Assembly: GCA_013398275.1 (NCBI GenBank)
Contig: VZSE01005944.1
Coordinates: 434,001 to 498,000, forward strand
Direction of reading: 5' to 3'
Source: Promerops cafer
Taxonomy: Eukaryota > Chordata > Aves > Passeriformes > Nectariniidae
Length of the DNA stretch: 64,000 nucleotides
Positions 37,401 to 51,800 of the stretch are shown here, in pieces. The notes under the pieces are model-generated. The model was not told the origin of the DNA and ran no database searches. It saw only the letters and a program-made list of their open reading frames with translations. Numbering within the stretch: position 1 is the stretch's first letter; each line of letters starts with the position of its first letter. The position numbers and the translations under genes were made by a program.

Positions 37401-39260
37401 GTGATCCTGTGTCTCTCCTGAGTCATTCAAGTGTTTTGATACAGTTTTGAACTCCTGTGAGGGGTGCTGCTCATTCTTGCTGATTTTGTTTTGTTTTCTT
37501 TATTTTGGTCTGTGCAACCTTTGGTTTCATTAGGGACTTGAGTCAAGACTGCGGTGACAACAGTTGACTGACTTCCAACTTGGAAGCTTTTAACTACTTA
37601 TCTAGGATTGCACAAAATATGGACCATTGCTTTTATCTGTATCTGTGATTCTTTGTGGTGTTGTAAGAGTTTATTTATACTATGGAAAATCTGTCTTGGT
37701 GAGAGGATTGTAATATTGTGTAAGCCTTGTCATGAAGAGTTCAAAACACATGTTCAAAATGGCCTCACTAAAAATGTAGCTATTTTAAGTTAAATAAAAC
37801 TGAAAAAGCAGCCTGCTGACAACTGAACTAGTGCTGCAAAAAAGTTGTTTTACTTGCAGCTATCTTACTCATGCCATGGCTTCATACAAGCAGTTACAAG
37901 GAATCTTAAGGGGTGTGTAGAATGAAGGAGCAGGATTCTCAAGGTTGAGTGGACAGTTTACATGTATGGCTGATACGGTAACAGTTCAGGGATAACCTTC
38001 GCTGTAAAAAAGTAGTGTTTGGGAGCAATTTCTGCCTGAGAAGACTTGCAGGAAGATGAAGAATTCTGCATATTTGATAAGGTTTTAATCAAGAAGACAA
38101 CACTTAAGGATTTCCTTCCTGTTTCAGCACCTGGGAACTTGTTTTAAAGACTGCAATAATTACAGTTTCAGTTCCAGGCTCTGCACTAAGTGATTTTAAA
38201 CTTTTTTCCAGAATTAAGTGACTTTAATTTATAATGTGTGTTTCAAAAGGTTATGGTCTCTAAACTTATTATTCCTGCTAAATTACTTAAATAAAAAGTT
38301 AGATTGCTTTGCTTGCAGTAGAACAAAAACCCACAAATAGTTAATGTCTAACTTGGAGTTATTTTTTATAGAAAATATTAGCATTTTTAATAAGGTATAT
38401 GTATTTCAATGAAAAAAGCAGAAAAGCCTTTTGAATTTAAATGTGCAGTTCATACAGTCTAAAATGGTGTTATGAATCTTCAGTTTTCTCTAGATGACTG
38501 TTAATTTCTTTAGGTGCAGTCTAAAAATAAAATGTCAGATTTCTAAGAGTTCATTCTGGGAGCAGCAGGGCCATAGAAAATAACTCAGTGTTCCTTTTTT
38601 TCCCCTATGCATTATTGTGGTCTGCATCAGGTATAATACAGTTACAAGTGACTTGCAGTAGTTAATGGAAGAGTAATGAGAGCCCTTAAAATTATACTGA
38701 ATTTTTAGAACCTACATAAAAGTTTGCATAGAAAACTTTTTACAGTGTTCAAAGTCTGTGGCTGTACCAACGAAGGTGAGTTTAACAGAGTAGAAAAGGA
38801 TTTTGTTTGTTCAATACCCAGGAGTAATGGAAAACAAAGTTTTGTGACTTTTTTCATATGTAGTGTTGAAAAAGTCTTTCCCATTTGAATTGAGGAATAT
38901 TTCAGTGTAATTTTTTTTTTTGTGTTTTTCAAAACCAGTTACAAAAGTTAATTTTCATGCTGAAGATTCTTATTGATTTTTCTGGACAAGAAATTACTGC
39001 ATATTTCTACACTATTACACTGTGTTCATGTTGGTTGTTTTTTTCTCTGTAAAAAAGTCCCTGTAGAAAGGAAATAAGAGCCAACTCTGAAATCTAAAAT
39101 AAGGACTAAACAGCTTTTCATTTGCCTTTCTACCCTTTGAGATGCCAGAAGCAATTTCCTCTTGAAGCTGACTTCCTTTCTGGAAGTGATTTTCATCTCC
39201 AACCATGTTGAGGCTCTTTTCTCATTCTTTCATTCTGACTAACTTGCTTTTTTCCTGTCT
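31493..39260. other. BOLL-RFTN2 intergenic region
   Basis: Nearly 8 kb without a supportable gene. In human the single-exon MARS2 gene (about 590 codons) lies between these two genes; here the longest frames on either strand are near 115 codons and none resembles an aminoacyl-tRNA synthetase. It contains a 23-bp tandem duplication at 33338-33383 and a short CTG-rich patch near 36960-36980. Confidence 0.7.
33338..33383 (+). repeat. 23-bp tandem duplication
   Basis: Two adjacent copies, 33338-33360 and 33361-33383, both starting TTGACTTACCT and ending TGAATTAAA, differing at three positions in the middle. Confidence 0.75.
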
Positions 39261-39275
39261 GACTTTCTACTGCAG

Positions 39276-39291
39276 TTGGGAACTTCTGGAG
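39276..39291 (+). other. RFTN2: Candidate RFTN2 5' exon end or micro-exon
   Basis: A good acceptor (TTTCTACTGCAG, ending 39275) and a perfect donor (GAG|GTAAGT, 39292) are only 16 bases apart. The donor may instead end a longer first exon starting upstream. It lies 455 bases before the RFTN2 ATG, which has its own acceptor-like TTTGCAG at 39732-39738. Non-coding if real. Confidence 0.3.
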
Positions 39292-39746
39292 GTAAGTAAT
39301 GACAGACAAGTTTCTCTCTAACTTTCTTTTTCAGTTCTTCTTCCCCCCTCGCCCCCCCTCACCCGGTCAGTCTAGAAGGACAAACAAAGCACTATTGGTG
39401 TCCTCTGCAAGAGAGCACTGATAGGGGCTGGCTGTAAATTGACGTGGCATGGAAAATCTCTGCTAGTTGGGAGCAGCTCTAATGTTGCTGCGAAATCAAG
39501 CCTCCTCTTAACCAAGTTTGTAGCTTGAAATCATCACCAGCTTACTGTTTCTATATTAAAAATGAATGGAAAGTACCTTTGCTTTTTGGTCTGGGAACTG
39601 GACTTTTTCTCTGTTTGGATTTACAGCTAATAGAAAAAAAAAATCAAGGGGAATTATTTGGTTCCTTTTTTTTCCTGTAGTAAGAGCGACAGACCTTGCT
39701 GCTCCCCCCACTTTTTCCTGCGACTTAATCATTTGCAGATCTTGCC

Positions 39747-39885
39747 ATGGGGTGCGGACTGAGAAAGCTGGAAGACCCAGATGATAGCAGCCCTGGAAAA
39801 ATCTTTTCTACACTGAAGAGACCACAAGTTGAAACAAAGACGGATTCTGCTTATGAATATGTGTTGCTGGATTTTACTTTAGAAG
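39747..39885 (+). CDS. RFTN2: RFTN2 coding exon 1: acylated N-terminus
   Basis: 46 codons plus one base: MGCGLRKLEDPDDSSPGKIF then STLKRPQ and YVLLDFTLE. It is almost identical to the human N-terminus. Donor GTATTT, phase 1. No CpG island surrounds this start. Confidence 0.95.
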
Positions 39886-42800
39886 GTATTTTTTTTAATG
39901 CTGTATCTTTACTATTTTGAAGTAAGAAGGAACAAGATTTAACTCAGTTTTGTCTTGTTTGACTTACAGTAAATCTTAGGCACTTCGACAAAAGCTAACT
40001 AAAACGTAAGACTTTTATTTTGAAACACAAATCATGACGAACGTTCTTACTTGTATAAAATTACAATGGAAACTGCTGAAGTATTTTTAACAACCAAACT
40101 CTCCAAATTATACAAATGTCCTCATTAAGGAAGCTGGCTAAAAACTGTTAAGAGATTTTTCCTAGTTTCCTGTGAGTCAGATACTGCCATCCGTACTCGC
40201 TTTGAATAATGGTTGTCTGAATTTAGTGTGACGGTTCAGAAAATACACTGTGCCTGAGCCTTAATTGAATAACAATTTTTTAAATGCACTCAACTTCCGA
40301 AAACAGGCTGTCATTGTCCTTGTTACTTTATGCAGAAGTAAGTCTGTTCTTTAGTTGTATATCAGGAGTAACTTCCCCTCTTTCACCCACCGCAGTCTCT
40401 TGGTAGATGTTTCTGTAAGAGTCTGAGTTTTGTCTTACTTTTTTTCCAAATGCCTTACTTGTAGTTGTTGAATAGTCTTTTGAAATTCTGACTGAAATGA
40501 AACAAAATCTGTATGCATAGCTAGAGGCAGACAGTGCTCTGTGGGATACTTCCTTCCCGAGGGTGTCCCATCTCTAACAGAGCAACTCCCTGTTCCACAA
40601 AGTTGAAAACATAAACAAGCCCAGATGGCTGCCCTCAGAGAACAGACAGCTCAGTTTTACAGTCACTTTATAGTAACTTGCATTTTGTAACAACCCAGTC
40701 TACTGGAAGTACTTGCTAACAAGGATTTGAAGTAAATGCTGTTACTAGAAGGGAAACAGTGTAAGTTCAGGTCTTATTGCAATTACAGGAACTTTTTCAT
40801 AAACAAAACTTGGCTTCTGATTAGCTTTAACTGTTGTAATATTTTTATTTAAAATACAGAAGTCTTTTCATTTAAAAACTGCAAGATATTAATAGAAGAT
40901 ATATTCTGCTAGGTTATATAGTACTGGAAATCTAACTGTGTTCTCAACAAAAATTTTGTCACTGACTTTTTTTTCTCTTGAAGAAACAAAACTGTTGAGT
41001 AAGCAGTGGTAAGATATTGGAAATAAAGCTAGGCTGCCTAATGCATACATGGATTACCTAATTTACGGATATAGGAAGGATAAATTTTTTTGAAACTGAA
41101 GAGCATTCAGTGTTCTTAAATAGCCTCTGTTTCTGATAGTTCTGCTGTGTTTTCAAGTTACAGTTTCTATTAGTGTTTTATAAGTTATTTGTTGTAAAGG
41201 TGGGTGTGACCTTTTAAGTAAAAGCCCATCAAACAAGTGCAATTAAAGGTGTATATCTGTTTTAATAACCTAACAGTCCAGCAGTAAAGATTCATTTTCT
41301 CTTGTTTAGTATGATAATCAGAATTCCTTTGCTTCAGTGGAATTATGAATGTTAAATAACTGAGATCAGTTTCAGATAGTTGCCTCCCTCTTTTCTAGGT
41401 TCCTCACTGGAAGTAAGGGGATTTGTAAACACAGGCATCTTTCTGTTGAATAGTTCTAGCTATGTGTGTATATAACCTTAAAATATGTTTTTTGGAAGTC
41501 TCTATTTTTAAGAGCTAAGAATACAGAAAAAGAACATGGTGCGTATATATACTGTCTTGGAGGCATTTTTCAATTCTTAGTGTTTCTGAAATGAGGGGAT
41601 TGGCTCAAGTACTGGCTCAGTACTCAATATACTGAGCTGTTTTCTTTTTTCCTTCTACTTAAGTCAGCTTGCTCATGTACTTGTTGCTATTTGAATGTCC
41701 TTTGGCTAAATGAAACTGAGAGCCCTTTATCACTTCAGACCAAAGTTTTTGCTCTGCTGTCAAGTTGTGTATTTATGGCACTCATTCTGCTTTGCCTATT
41801 TTCAGAGCAAAGTCTTCCCCTGCATAGGAGATTTGTGTGCCCAAGTGATTTCTTGCCGCTGGATCTTGCACCAAGTAAAACAGAAAATCTGCACTTCATA
41901 ATATTTTAAGATCTTACAGTAAACCATGTCCTTGCCATGTCCAGCAAGCATAAATGTGTTATTTCAATTCAATATGCCTTACTCTGTGCTTTATCAGGTA
42001 TATGCAATGTGAAGTCAAAATGAGCCTGCTGGGGAAACTTTCAGCAGTCCGTGATCTTGTCCCAGGCCATGATGCAGATTAGGTCAACCATGCTGTAGTC
42101 TGAATTTGCTGGCTGGAGTCCCTGTGCATCTTAACTAGGTATTAGCTGTGCACTGAACCTTGGCTTCTCCCTTCCTGGTCCCCAAAATGCTCCCATCCCT
42201 ACTGTAAAAATTTGCTTTGAGTTCCATGGAGGATGATGTCCATCAGAGCAATCCCAAACAAGAAAATTACAGCCTATCTTTTATTTTGGTAGAATGGAAT
42301 AGTACAAAGAAGAGGGGGCAGTGGACTCTGAAGTGCAGTTTTAAATGCTGGTCAGTGACTGTAAATTCCAAGGTCTCAGTCATGAGGCATATCCCAATCA
42401 CACAGACAGCTGCTATTTTTTGAAGTCAGTTTAACCAGAAAGTAGGGATAGTTTATATATTTCTACTAAGCAGAATGCTTATGCTTTATCCACTCCCCTC
42501 CTATTAGGGAAAAGAAGAAATATTGATGCAGCCTACTAAGATGACATGCTGTCAAGTTCTTGTCACTCTGAATACCAGTATGAATATGTATGAAATAGCT
42601 GTTTAGTCATCATCTTCATTATCCTGCATCTGAGCCTTACTATGCAGCTAGAAAGTTAGCTGGAGCTGTTATTGCTACACTACTGTTGAGAGCACGTCAG
42701 GAAGGAAATTTTTTTTTATGGAAAAGGGTTTAAGACATTTATAAAATCAGGGAAGTGATGATCACATTGCGTCATTCCTGCTTTTTTGGCCTGTGGGCTA

Positions 42801-45800
42801 TGGAGCAGTTACTTCTCAATACATGTGTCTCCTGGACTTAAAATGAGTGGAATCATGGGATGGAGGTATTGCTAATGTCAAAATATCCTCTGTTTACAAA
42901 AGAGGAGCTGTGATACACTGTCTGCTTAAAGAAAAAGTGCAACAGCCCTGTCCTTATGACTGAGAATGACTGACAGTTTAGTTTAATAGGTTGAATTTGC
43001 TGGTTATTAGCAATAAACCATCAATATGTATGTTGGTGATAATTTTTGGTAGTGTATGTTTCCCATGGTATAAATTATTCTGGTTCCTCTTGATGGCTTT
43101 TCTGTTAAGGCTCTTACAGTGACAAGCAAAGTAGGCCACCATTCCTTTGTCCCATTAGTAGAAACTGGTATTAAAAAGCATTTGAGTGTTGTAAAAGACT
43201 AGTTTCTGATAGTTTGTGGGTTTTTTGTGGTCTTTTTTAAAGCCCTCCATAAGTGTATGTCAATATTATCCTCATTTTATAGTGGGAAAGCAGTATAGAG
43301 AGGCTTTGCAGAACGCTACTTGTGAATCTTCTAATTCAGTTTATTAGAATGAAATACTCGTGCAAACTAAGGAGTCATATCTCTGGTTTATGATAGTTTA
43401 AAACAGTAGGATGGACAAACTTAGTGACTTGCTGTCTTAGGTCCTTGAATTCCTTTCTATTGCCAACCTGCACTATAATGCAGACAGACAAGAGAAGGTA
43501 GGAACAAGAAATTAACAAAGTGATGAGAAATTTATGTAATTGCATTTATTTTACTTTTTTATTTGATACATTTTTAAAATTACAGAATCAAAGGAGAGTC
43601 AGTGTATTTAATTCTTTTCAGTTGTATGGTTTGAAAGGGATGTTCAGGGCAGCACGTTAAAGTTGTTTGTATCTTGGAAAAAGTGTTGCAAGGTCACTTA
43701 GTTTTGATTGAGGCATCCTTTAATGCAGCTGGGCAAAGTCCTGCAAAGAGGCACCCATCAGAATCCAGACAAATAGGCTGCTTGGAGCAGGGGTCACCAG
43801 TAGACCAGCAGATTTCCAGCCAGGCTGTTTAATTATCAGAGCTCCTAAGTGCAAAGGATGAAAGCTTTGGCAAATCTGTGCTGGTGTTATGACTCTTCTG
43901 CTGCTGCTTGAGTATTGATTTCCTGCGTTCTGAGAGCATCTAGAGTTCCAGCTGTACTTAAGAGAAACAGGAATTACTAACCCATCAAACTGACTGTAGC
44001 AGAATAATATGTTACCAGTGTGGAATCTTGCTTTTCTCTCTGCAAAAGCTGTGGACCATTCGAAAAAGGTTCTCTAAGAAGTTTTCCCTTTATCTCTGTA
44101 GTTTTCCCTAACAATAAAATATTATTCAGGTGCTGCCTATTGATGCAAAATGCCTGCACACGCTGAGAGGGACCCTCCTTAGAAATCAGTGACAGCACAA
44201 GCTTACTTAGGTGTTGTGTAAGTCTGTTGAAAAAAGGAACTGGGACTGTCAAAATGTCAACTGATAATCCACAGATCACGTCTAAGGGAAAAAAATATTA
44301 ATGGAAACAAATCAATTGTCATGGGCTTAATTCTGTTATATGGGAATTTACCTCAAAACTAGAATTGCGGGATACTGCATCAGTATGTTTAAGGCTTTGG
44401 CGAGACGAAATAGTTGCTTTGTTAAGTTCAGCCCTGTTACGTGTTTAGATGTTAACAGAGCTTTGAAGTCAGCTTGGCAGACCTTGATGAAACACAAAAT
44501 GTTGCCAAGTATGTTAAAAATAGATCATATTAAGTTGTAAAAATAGCTACTTTAAGTAGTTGAATAGTGTTGAATCATCTGTGAATCTGCTTTTTCTTGT
44601 ATAAATAGAACTGTAGATTTTAATAAATGACTGGGGATAGGTTTTGTGGGGTTTACATAAGAGGAACTCATCCAAAATGTTTATAGATGTACACAGTATC
44701 ATGTGCTTCTCTTCTGCTTTCAATGCTTTTTAGCTTCCTCAAATCCAGAAGTTATCAAGATCAGTTCTGTGTTGGATATAGCATCTCGAGTGGAGGAATA
44801 TTACAGCAAAGGCTATGTTGTAGGAGCTGTTCATCCCATTATGCTGCCAATTGGACGGAGAAGGAATTTCCCTGCAAGTCACATGTATCGAGTGGTACTC
44901 TCACGATTAAAACTAAGGTAACAGTGAAATAACATTAATACACTGATCCTTTACTTAAGCCATTTTTAAGTGGACTGCTCAATGTTCATAACTTACCAAT
45001 TTGAAATGAGCACCTCAGATTAGCCAGTTAGTAATGTTCTTAATTAATGCTAGGCACACAATAAGCTAATGTTTCCTTTGCCGTAGTAAATATCCTAACA
45101 AAAATCCAAAGTGTAATGTTATCTGTCTTAGAACTTGCAGCAGGTAAGATTAACCAAAATACTGGGAGAGTAATAAGCTGCTTTAAACTATCTCATGCCT
45201 GCTTTTTCTTGGTTTTCAGAACATTTATCTTTCCCACGGAAAAATGACATAGTTTGTGAATTAATTTGTCAGGGATAGTTTGGGGTTTTTCCTTATTAAG
45301 AAGGAAATCATCATTCTGGATCAGAGGTCATACAATAGCTTAGTTTTGACACTGAAGGAGAGGCAAGAGCTTGTTTATGTTCTAGATCCATGGTCTTGTT
45401 TATTACTCCTGTTTTTACTGCATTGTAATCACCATGTGATCCTAAAGAACACATACAAAGCAATGTTACCATTCATTAGTTCCTTTGAATGCAAAGAAGA
45501 TAACCTCTTGTTCTTATATTGAATAACTAGGAAAGTGGATTTCTTACAGCATTAAAACCTGTCAAGCTTCCCCTTCTCTCCTGAGTTCTTATGTGATGCA
45601 CAAAGGTTCTTGCCTTTATTTGAGGACTGGGAGGGTGTGAATTGGAAGCTGCCTTGCTGCCACTCCAGTAATGCATTTGTAAAACATTCATTTGAGAGAA
45701 ATTCTCAAACCCTTTGATTAAACAAGGATTGTCCGGAGTATTTGCTGCTCATACAACTTAACCTTTATAATTTAATCTGCAAACAAGGTGAATGCTGATC

Positions 45801-48800
45801 CTGTGGGCAAAAGGCTGAGTAAGAAAGCAAAATGCTTGCCCTGGAGCTGAGGCTTCCAAGAGCTAGCACTGCCAGCACGTGGCTCCCACAAGTTGCCTTA
45901 TCCCTGTAGATGTGTAATCGTTTGGAAGTTGTTGTTTGAACCTTTAGGCCCTTGAATGGGTGAAAGATGAGACTCTGTAGCCTATGTGTGAAACTTGTGT
46001 AGGTTCCAGTTCGCTTCCCAGATGCCATATTAGCAAGGCTGGTTTTGCTGTGGGCAAATACACCTTCTCCAACTACTGTTGGGAAAGTAAGCTTTTGTAT
46101 TTGAATGTGTCTAATTGATACTCTTTTTTAAATGAAATGATTTTACAAAGGAAACATCAAATAAAATCCCTTTATATTATTGGCATACACTAAATATTGT
46201 GTAATAACATACTGGCTTTAGATGAAACATGAGTACTATTCTGTAAGTTTAAATGGAAGTTAGAGTTTGTCAGCTTAAATATGAGAGATTTAAACATCAT
46301 TTAACCCTCAGTAAGTGTTTTTGCATTGTATTCCTAGTATTTGCCTATACTGTTTCGTTTAACAGCTGCAGATCTGCTTTAGTTACAAAAACTAAGCAGC
46401 AGGATATTAACAGTGTGAAAGGACCATTTCTCTTCATGGTGTGTTTTCTACAAAACTGAACCTGCTTTGTGCTTACTAAATTTGTGTTTTAAATTTGTCT
46501 GTTTTGCATTGTCAGATTTTTGCACTTATTTATTACAAAGGCAGAGGTGTTTGTCAGTAAAGCTCAATTTCCAAAATATCTCTCTGCATGTTCTTCAGAT
46601 GAAATTCCTGTTAAATATTAATATTCTTATCCTGGCATTGAAATACATAGTACCTGCCACTTCGTGTAAGAAACAGAACAAAACACCAAAACCCACTGAT
46701 TTCTAAAAAGTATGAAGAAGCATTTTCAGGATTTCATTCATAACTATTCCAAGAGAAAAGAATTCTATATGCAAACATTTGCTCAAGTTAGCAGCAAACT
46801 CCTGACAAAGACTGCATTCTTTCTGTATTCTAGCCAGAAGCACGCAGCACCCAGAGGACAAAGGCACCCCAGGCTGGTGATTGAAGAATGTCCTCTAACA
46901 TATGAAACACTGACAAATGAAGTAGTGAAAGAACTGCTGGAAAAGGTAATCGGGGTTTTTCCAACTTCTCTTCAGATTTGTTTCTATTATACTTTCAAGT
47001 TATATTTAGTAGTTGTGGTTTTAGTTTTGTGTTTATTTAATAGAAGCTACAAAACTTTTCTCAAAGTGAGAAAAGAGTTACTTTTTTGTAATGTAGGACT
47101 GAGTATCCCTGTAAAGCTTTGGAAGTCTTCACTGAGAGCAGAATCAGGTGCGAGCTTGGTCACTCTTTATAAAATACTTGTATGATATGTGAAATTTTAT
47201 GTTTTTCTGAGTTAAGTACCTAAGAAGAAATGTTCTTTTCATTATTTAAGAAAAAAATACAACATGTATAGGAATTACAATAAATATTTACTTGGCACAG
47301 CTTTTGAGAACATTGTATATAGTTACAGTAAACTTCTACTGGAATGCAAGTTATAGTTCTGGTACTTTTTGTGTTTAACTTCCTCTGCAAAATTGAAGAC
47401 TTGCTGAAAGAGGAAGCTATTGTTATTACAAGAGTTAGTGATATGTTTTACATTAGTTGGCTAGGAGAGTAGTAGAAGGAAAAGCATATTGGAGATCTTT
47501 AATGATATTTGAAATTTCAAGAGTTGTTTATATTTTCTAAATGACTTGTTTTGACTTTGTCAGGTGTTTCAAATTTAAAATGTGATTACATTATGCATTT
47601 ATAATATATATACCTATTCCAGGTTGGTGGTGTAGTGCACCAGACAAAGATAAGAAGGAAAAACACACTTGAAATGAGCAGTGATGGAGTCTTGGAAGCG
47701 TATTTGTTTCAGAAGTAGTGTGTGAGAATAACTTGATTTTAAAATGCTCTCAGTTTTAAAAAGACAGAGCCATTAATCCAGTCAAATCTTAGTACTTTTT
47801 TTTTTTAAGATCTGAAACAATAAGACTTTGTGGTGTTTCAGCAAAAAGATTATCATATTCTCTGTTTTTCTGTGTTGCTTGTTAAATTTAAAACTATTTT
47901 GGTTGTCCTTGAAGCAGTAGCTCTGTATATATCACCACAGTGATTGGCATATTGTATCATTGCTGTACATAAATAATGGGGGTAGATAGACTGAAGTGTC
48001 ACTACCATGATACTAAAAAGAGATTGCAGTGCCATCAGTTGTTTGTTTTTTACTCACTCTGGGGATTAATAGGTTATGTGAGTAAACTGAATAAAGATCC
48101 TTCCCCCTCTGCCCTCACTTAATGCAGTACCTCCTTCTTTCTGAGCTGAATGCCTTCTTTCTGAGCTGAACCTCCTATGTTTACCTGTGAAGACTTGACT
48201 TCACAGGGAGCTTGTAGTACAAGATATCAGTGGGGTCACCTTCCTAAATGGCAGCACTCCTTAACCCAGGAAAAAACCACCTCCAAGAACAGACACATCC
48301 CACAGGTGGCACAGATGTTAGTTGTGTATTGAGACTTCAGTGCAGAGAAGACACCACTGCCTGAAATAAGAGGATTTTCATTTGCTTCTAGCTCCCTCCT
48401 TTCTCTGCTCCTCCACTATCCTCAGTAATAACAAAGCTGAGTGGCTTCCAGGGGAACTGGGGGTAATGACTCATGGCTCATGACAGAGATACTTCTGTAG
48501 TATTGGAGGTCAGTATTTTTAGTATGACTAGCATCACATATTTAGAGAAATACTATTTATTGCTCTACTATACTGCTTATCAATACAACACAGTAAATAA
48601 AATACTTTGGGTTTGTTCTAAATGAAGGGTTTTGTATACTGTGAAGTCAGTAGCAGTGTTGGCCACCTTTCTTGGCCTGACTCCAAAGACATTCTGAAAA
48701 CTTCCATTTACTTAGAAGCAGGGGCAGCATCAAAGACATGTCACCCTTGTATAATACAGTTAGGCCTTTATGTCCTCAGCAGTTTAGTAAGGTGGTTCGT

Positions 48801-51800
48801 GTATGTACAAGTTTTGAAGTAGAAAAAGGTCCATGCAATACTAAAATGACTTTGCAGCTAAGTTTGTGTTGTATTGCAGGTCAATGAAGCTGCTAAAAGA
48901 GGAAAGAAGTTTGTGGGATTTGTAACACAACATTTTCCTCAGCCTAAAGCCTGTAATGGAACAAGCGCAGATGGAGGTGCAGAGCTGGAATCAACGCTGG
49001 GCAGAAGAAATAGGGAGCACAGAAGAGAAAACTTTGATGAAAACTATAAAAACTGGAATGAAGGGACATTGAGTGGTCACTCATCTGAGAGTGGAATAGA
49101 GGAGGAAATGCATGGAGAAAGCAGACTGTTAGAGGATTCAGATTTCCAGTTTGGAAAAGAAGTCGGCCCTTCTAAACCACGAAAAGGAGATGGTAATAAA
49201 TGCTGGTTGTTTGTTGCAGAAATAAGGTATTTTATTGAGTTGTTGAGGTGTTGGAAAAAATAAAACAGCATTTTCTGTTGTATCAAATACTGGTTTTGGA
49301 AGATGCCTCTACACATGCATATGTAAATGCATACATATTTCTAAAAGAGTTGCCAGTAAAGCAGAAGGAATACTTATCTTCTGCTTTATGTACGTGAGCT
49401 GTAGTAATATATTAAAATGATGTTTCAGTTTTCATATAGACTATTACAGATATACTGTTAGAATTCTAGTTTGAAATTTAAAGAAAAAAGAAAATCACAA
49501 ACAAACCCCCCAAAATTTCCCACGGTGTAATTGTGGCTTGAAATGTGGTGCAAACAGAATGGTTTTTTGCTTAATATGTGTATAATAAACATGTGGCAGT
49601 AAAAATCCTTCCTTTTAGAAGGATGCAGTTGTTACAAAGTATTTTCTGCAATGCACATGTAATCTTACTCAATATTAAATTATAAACACGTAATGATTTC
49701 CAAGTATATGTTGTGATTCCAGTTGTGCCTGTTTCAAAGCTGACAACAAAGAGAGCCTCTTCCAGCTAGAGCCATAATTTTACGTGCTTCCAGGCAACTC
49801 ACATAATGTACAGCAAATAAATCCGTTCATAATGGATTCTTTCTGGTTAACGTGCCTTCAAGAAGTGTCCTGAAAGAGATCACTGAAATTAATTCACTGA
49901 CCATGAAATCGAAGACAATAATTGTTACAAAATGAATTTCTTAGAGAAAAGTAAGCATTAGAAGTATAGGAAGGAAAAGCATAATTGAAAAAATGCTGGT
50001 GCTGTGATAGACAGTTTAGTTGTAGAAGAATGAGGTGCTTGATGTAGTCTGTGTAAAAAACAGCCTGAAACATTGACTTCTGGTACTGGAACTCTAAGGC
50101 CTCCTGGCTGCTAAGAGGAGAAGGTAAAAAGAAGGAAATAATCCAAGTAAGAGGACTAATGTAAGACAGTATTGTGTGGAAAGCAGGCAGCATGAAACTT
50201 TCATGTCAGGCTGCATTCCCTGATGAGCCAGACATGTTTTAATTGCTCTCAAAAGCAACCTTTTCACTTTGCTGTTAAAGCAGCCTCTCCAGTTTGTAGA
50301 CTGTGAGAATAATGACCCTAAGCACAGAGATAATCAATGTCCCTCTTATTTTTAACACTTGAGTAAAAGCAGTTTTTCTGCAAGTGAGCCTTTATAGCAT
50401 AATCTATTAAAGCTTAACTCTTTACTTAAAGCTTGAAATAGTGGGTTTGCTATATATAGCAGAATAGAAGTCCTGTAAGGAAGAAGTGGAAAACTCTTGG
50501 TTCTTTTCAGGAGCATTGTTTGTGCAGGCTAGTGTGACCAGGTGGATCAGCAGCCAGTGCATCCCCTACATGCAGTGTTCTCAGGAAACTTCAAAAAGCT
50601 TTGGCAAGGATATGCCAGGCTTCTCTACACTAGTCAAATAGAAAATCACTGGACTTCATAAGATAAAACTTCAGGAAACTTAACCATCTTTCTTGGTCTA
50701 TGTTTTATGTAACCATCATTTTGAAAAATACTGATGTAAATTGTCCAAGGCAGTCTTACATGTGTGTAGGTATATACTGCTATGCCAGTGTGCCACTTCC
50801 ATTTACCTCTGCTCAAAGGAGGCAAAACTGTGTCCAAGTTATAGATTTGGGGCTTGTAAGTATGAATTTTTACTGTTATGTTGCTTTTTGAACTATTCTA
50901 TTGAATTTTGACTATAATACATTACTTGCAGAAGTAAATTTCTGGTAGATGTGAGGAATTGAATAGCTGTATTGAGAAACAATTTTTTTTTCTGAAGAAT
51001 AAGGGATCTCACTTCAATATATGGGAAAAGAAATGAAGGTTTGTCAGGATAAACACATCTATTCTGATGTAAGCACCTGTGAAAGTGATAAAACTTTGTG
51101 TATAAAAAGAGTCATCTCTTACTGAAAGTTCAACATTTTGTTCTGAATTTGCATTATTCTAGGCACCCGATGTCGCCTGCAGCGGGTGTAGTAGCACTAC
51201 TCAAAGCAGAGAGGGATTCTTCCAAATATTGATTCAGATTACTTAGAGTACAAATCCTACTGTGGAAATTTCTGTTTCTGGAGCCTAGAGAGACTGACTT
51301 CTTAACTGGGGTCATCTAAGCAAATTCTTTTGTTTTGACAGTGAAAACTTCGATGTTTAGAGCTTGGTTTGCGTTGATTTAGGCTGCCCTGCAGTATTAG
51401 GTAATCTGAGAATATTTCTGGGCAACTGCTTTGTGTTATTTCTGTACACCAGTGACACACAAGTGTATTTGTAGAAAGCACTCACAGTTAGGATTTCATA
51501 ACTTGCACCAGTGGTTTCCTAAAATGCCATGGATATGTTAGTTTTTAATGAGTGCTTGCTTGTGACTGGTTTTGTTACAGCACTGTGTTAATACCCAGGC
51601 AGAAGAACAATTTGAGGATACGTTGGTTTTGTATCCTTTACTTCCTCTGATCATCACTTACTATGGGAAAATGCCAGTAAGCAACTAATTACACTGGTGC
51701 TTCAGAAAATAATGGGTTAAAGTCAGTACAAGGCATTCCTTGTATTTGCAAGCTTAGAAAACTGTCTTTTGTTTTTAGAATTGCAAATATTTGTAGCCGG

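Noticed and set aside
46712..47185. 157-codon + strand frame, the longest in the window
   Set aside because: Only 46834-46945 is coding (RFTN2 exon 3). The frame simply runs through the flanking intron on both sides.
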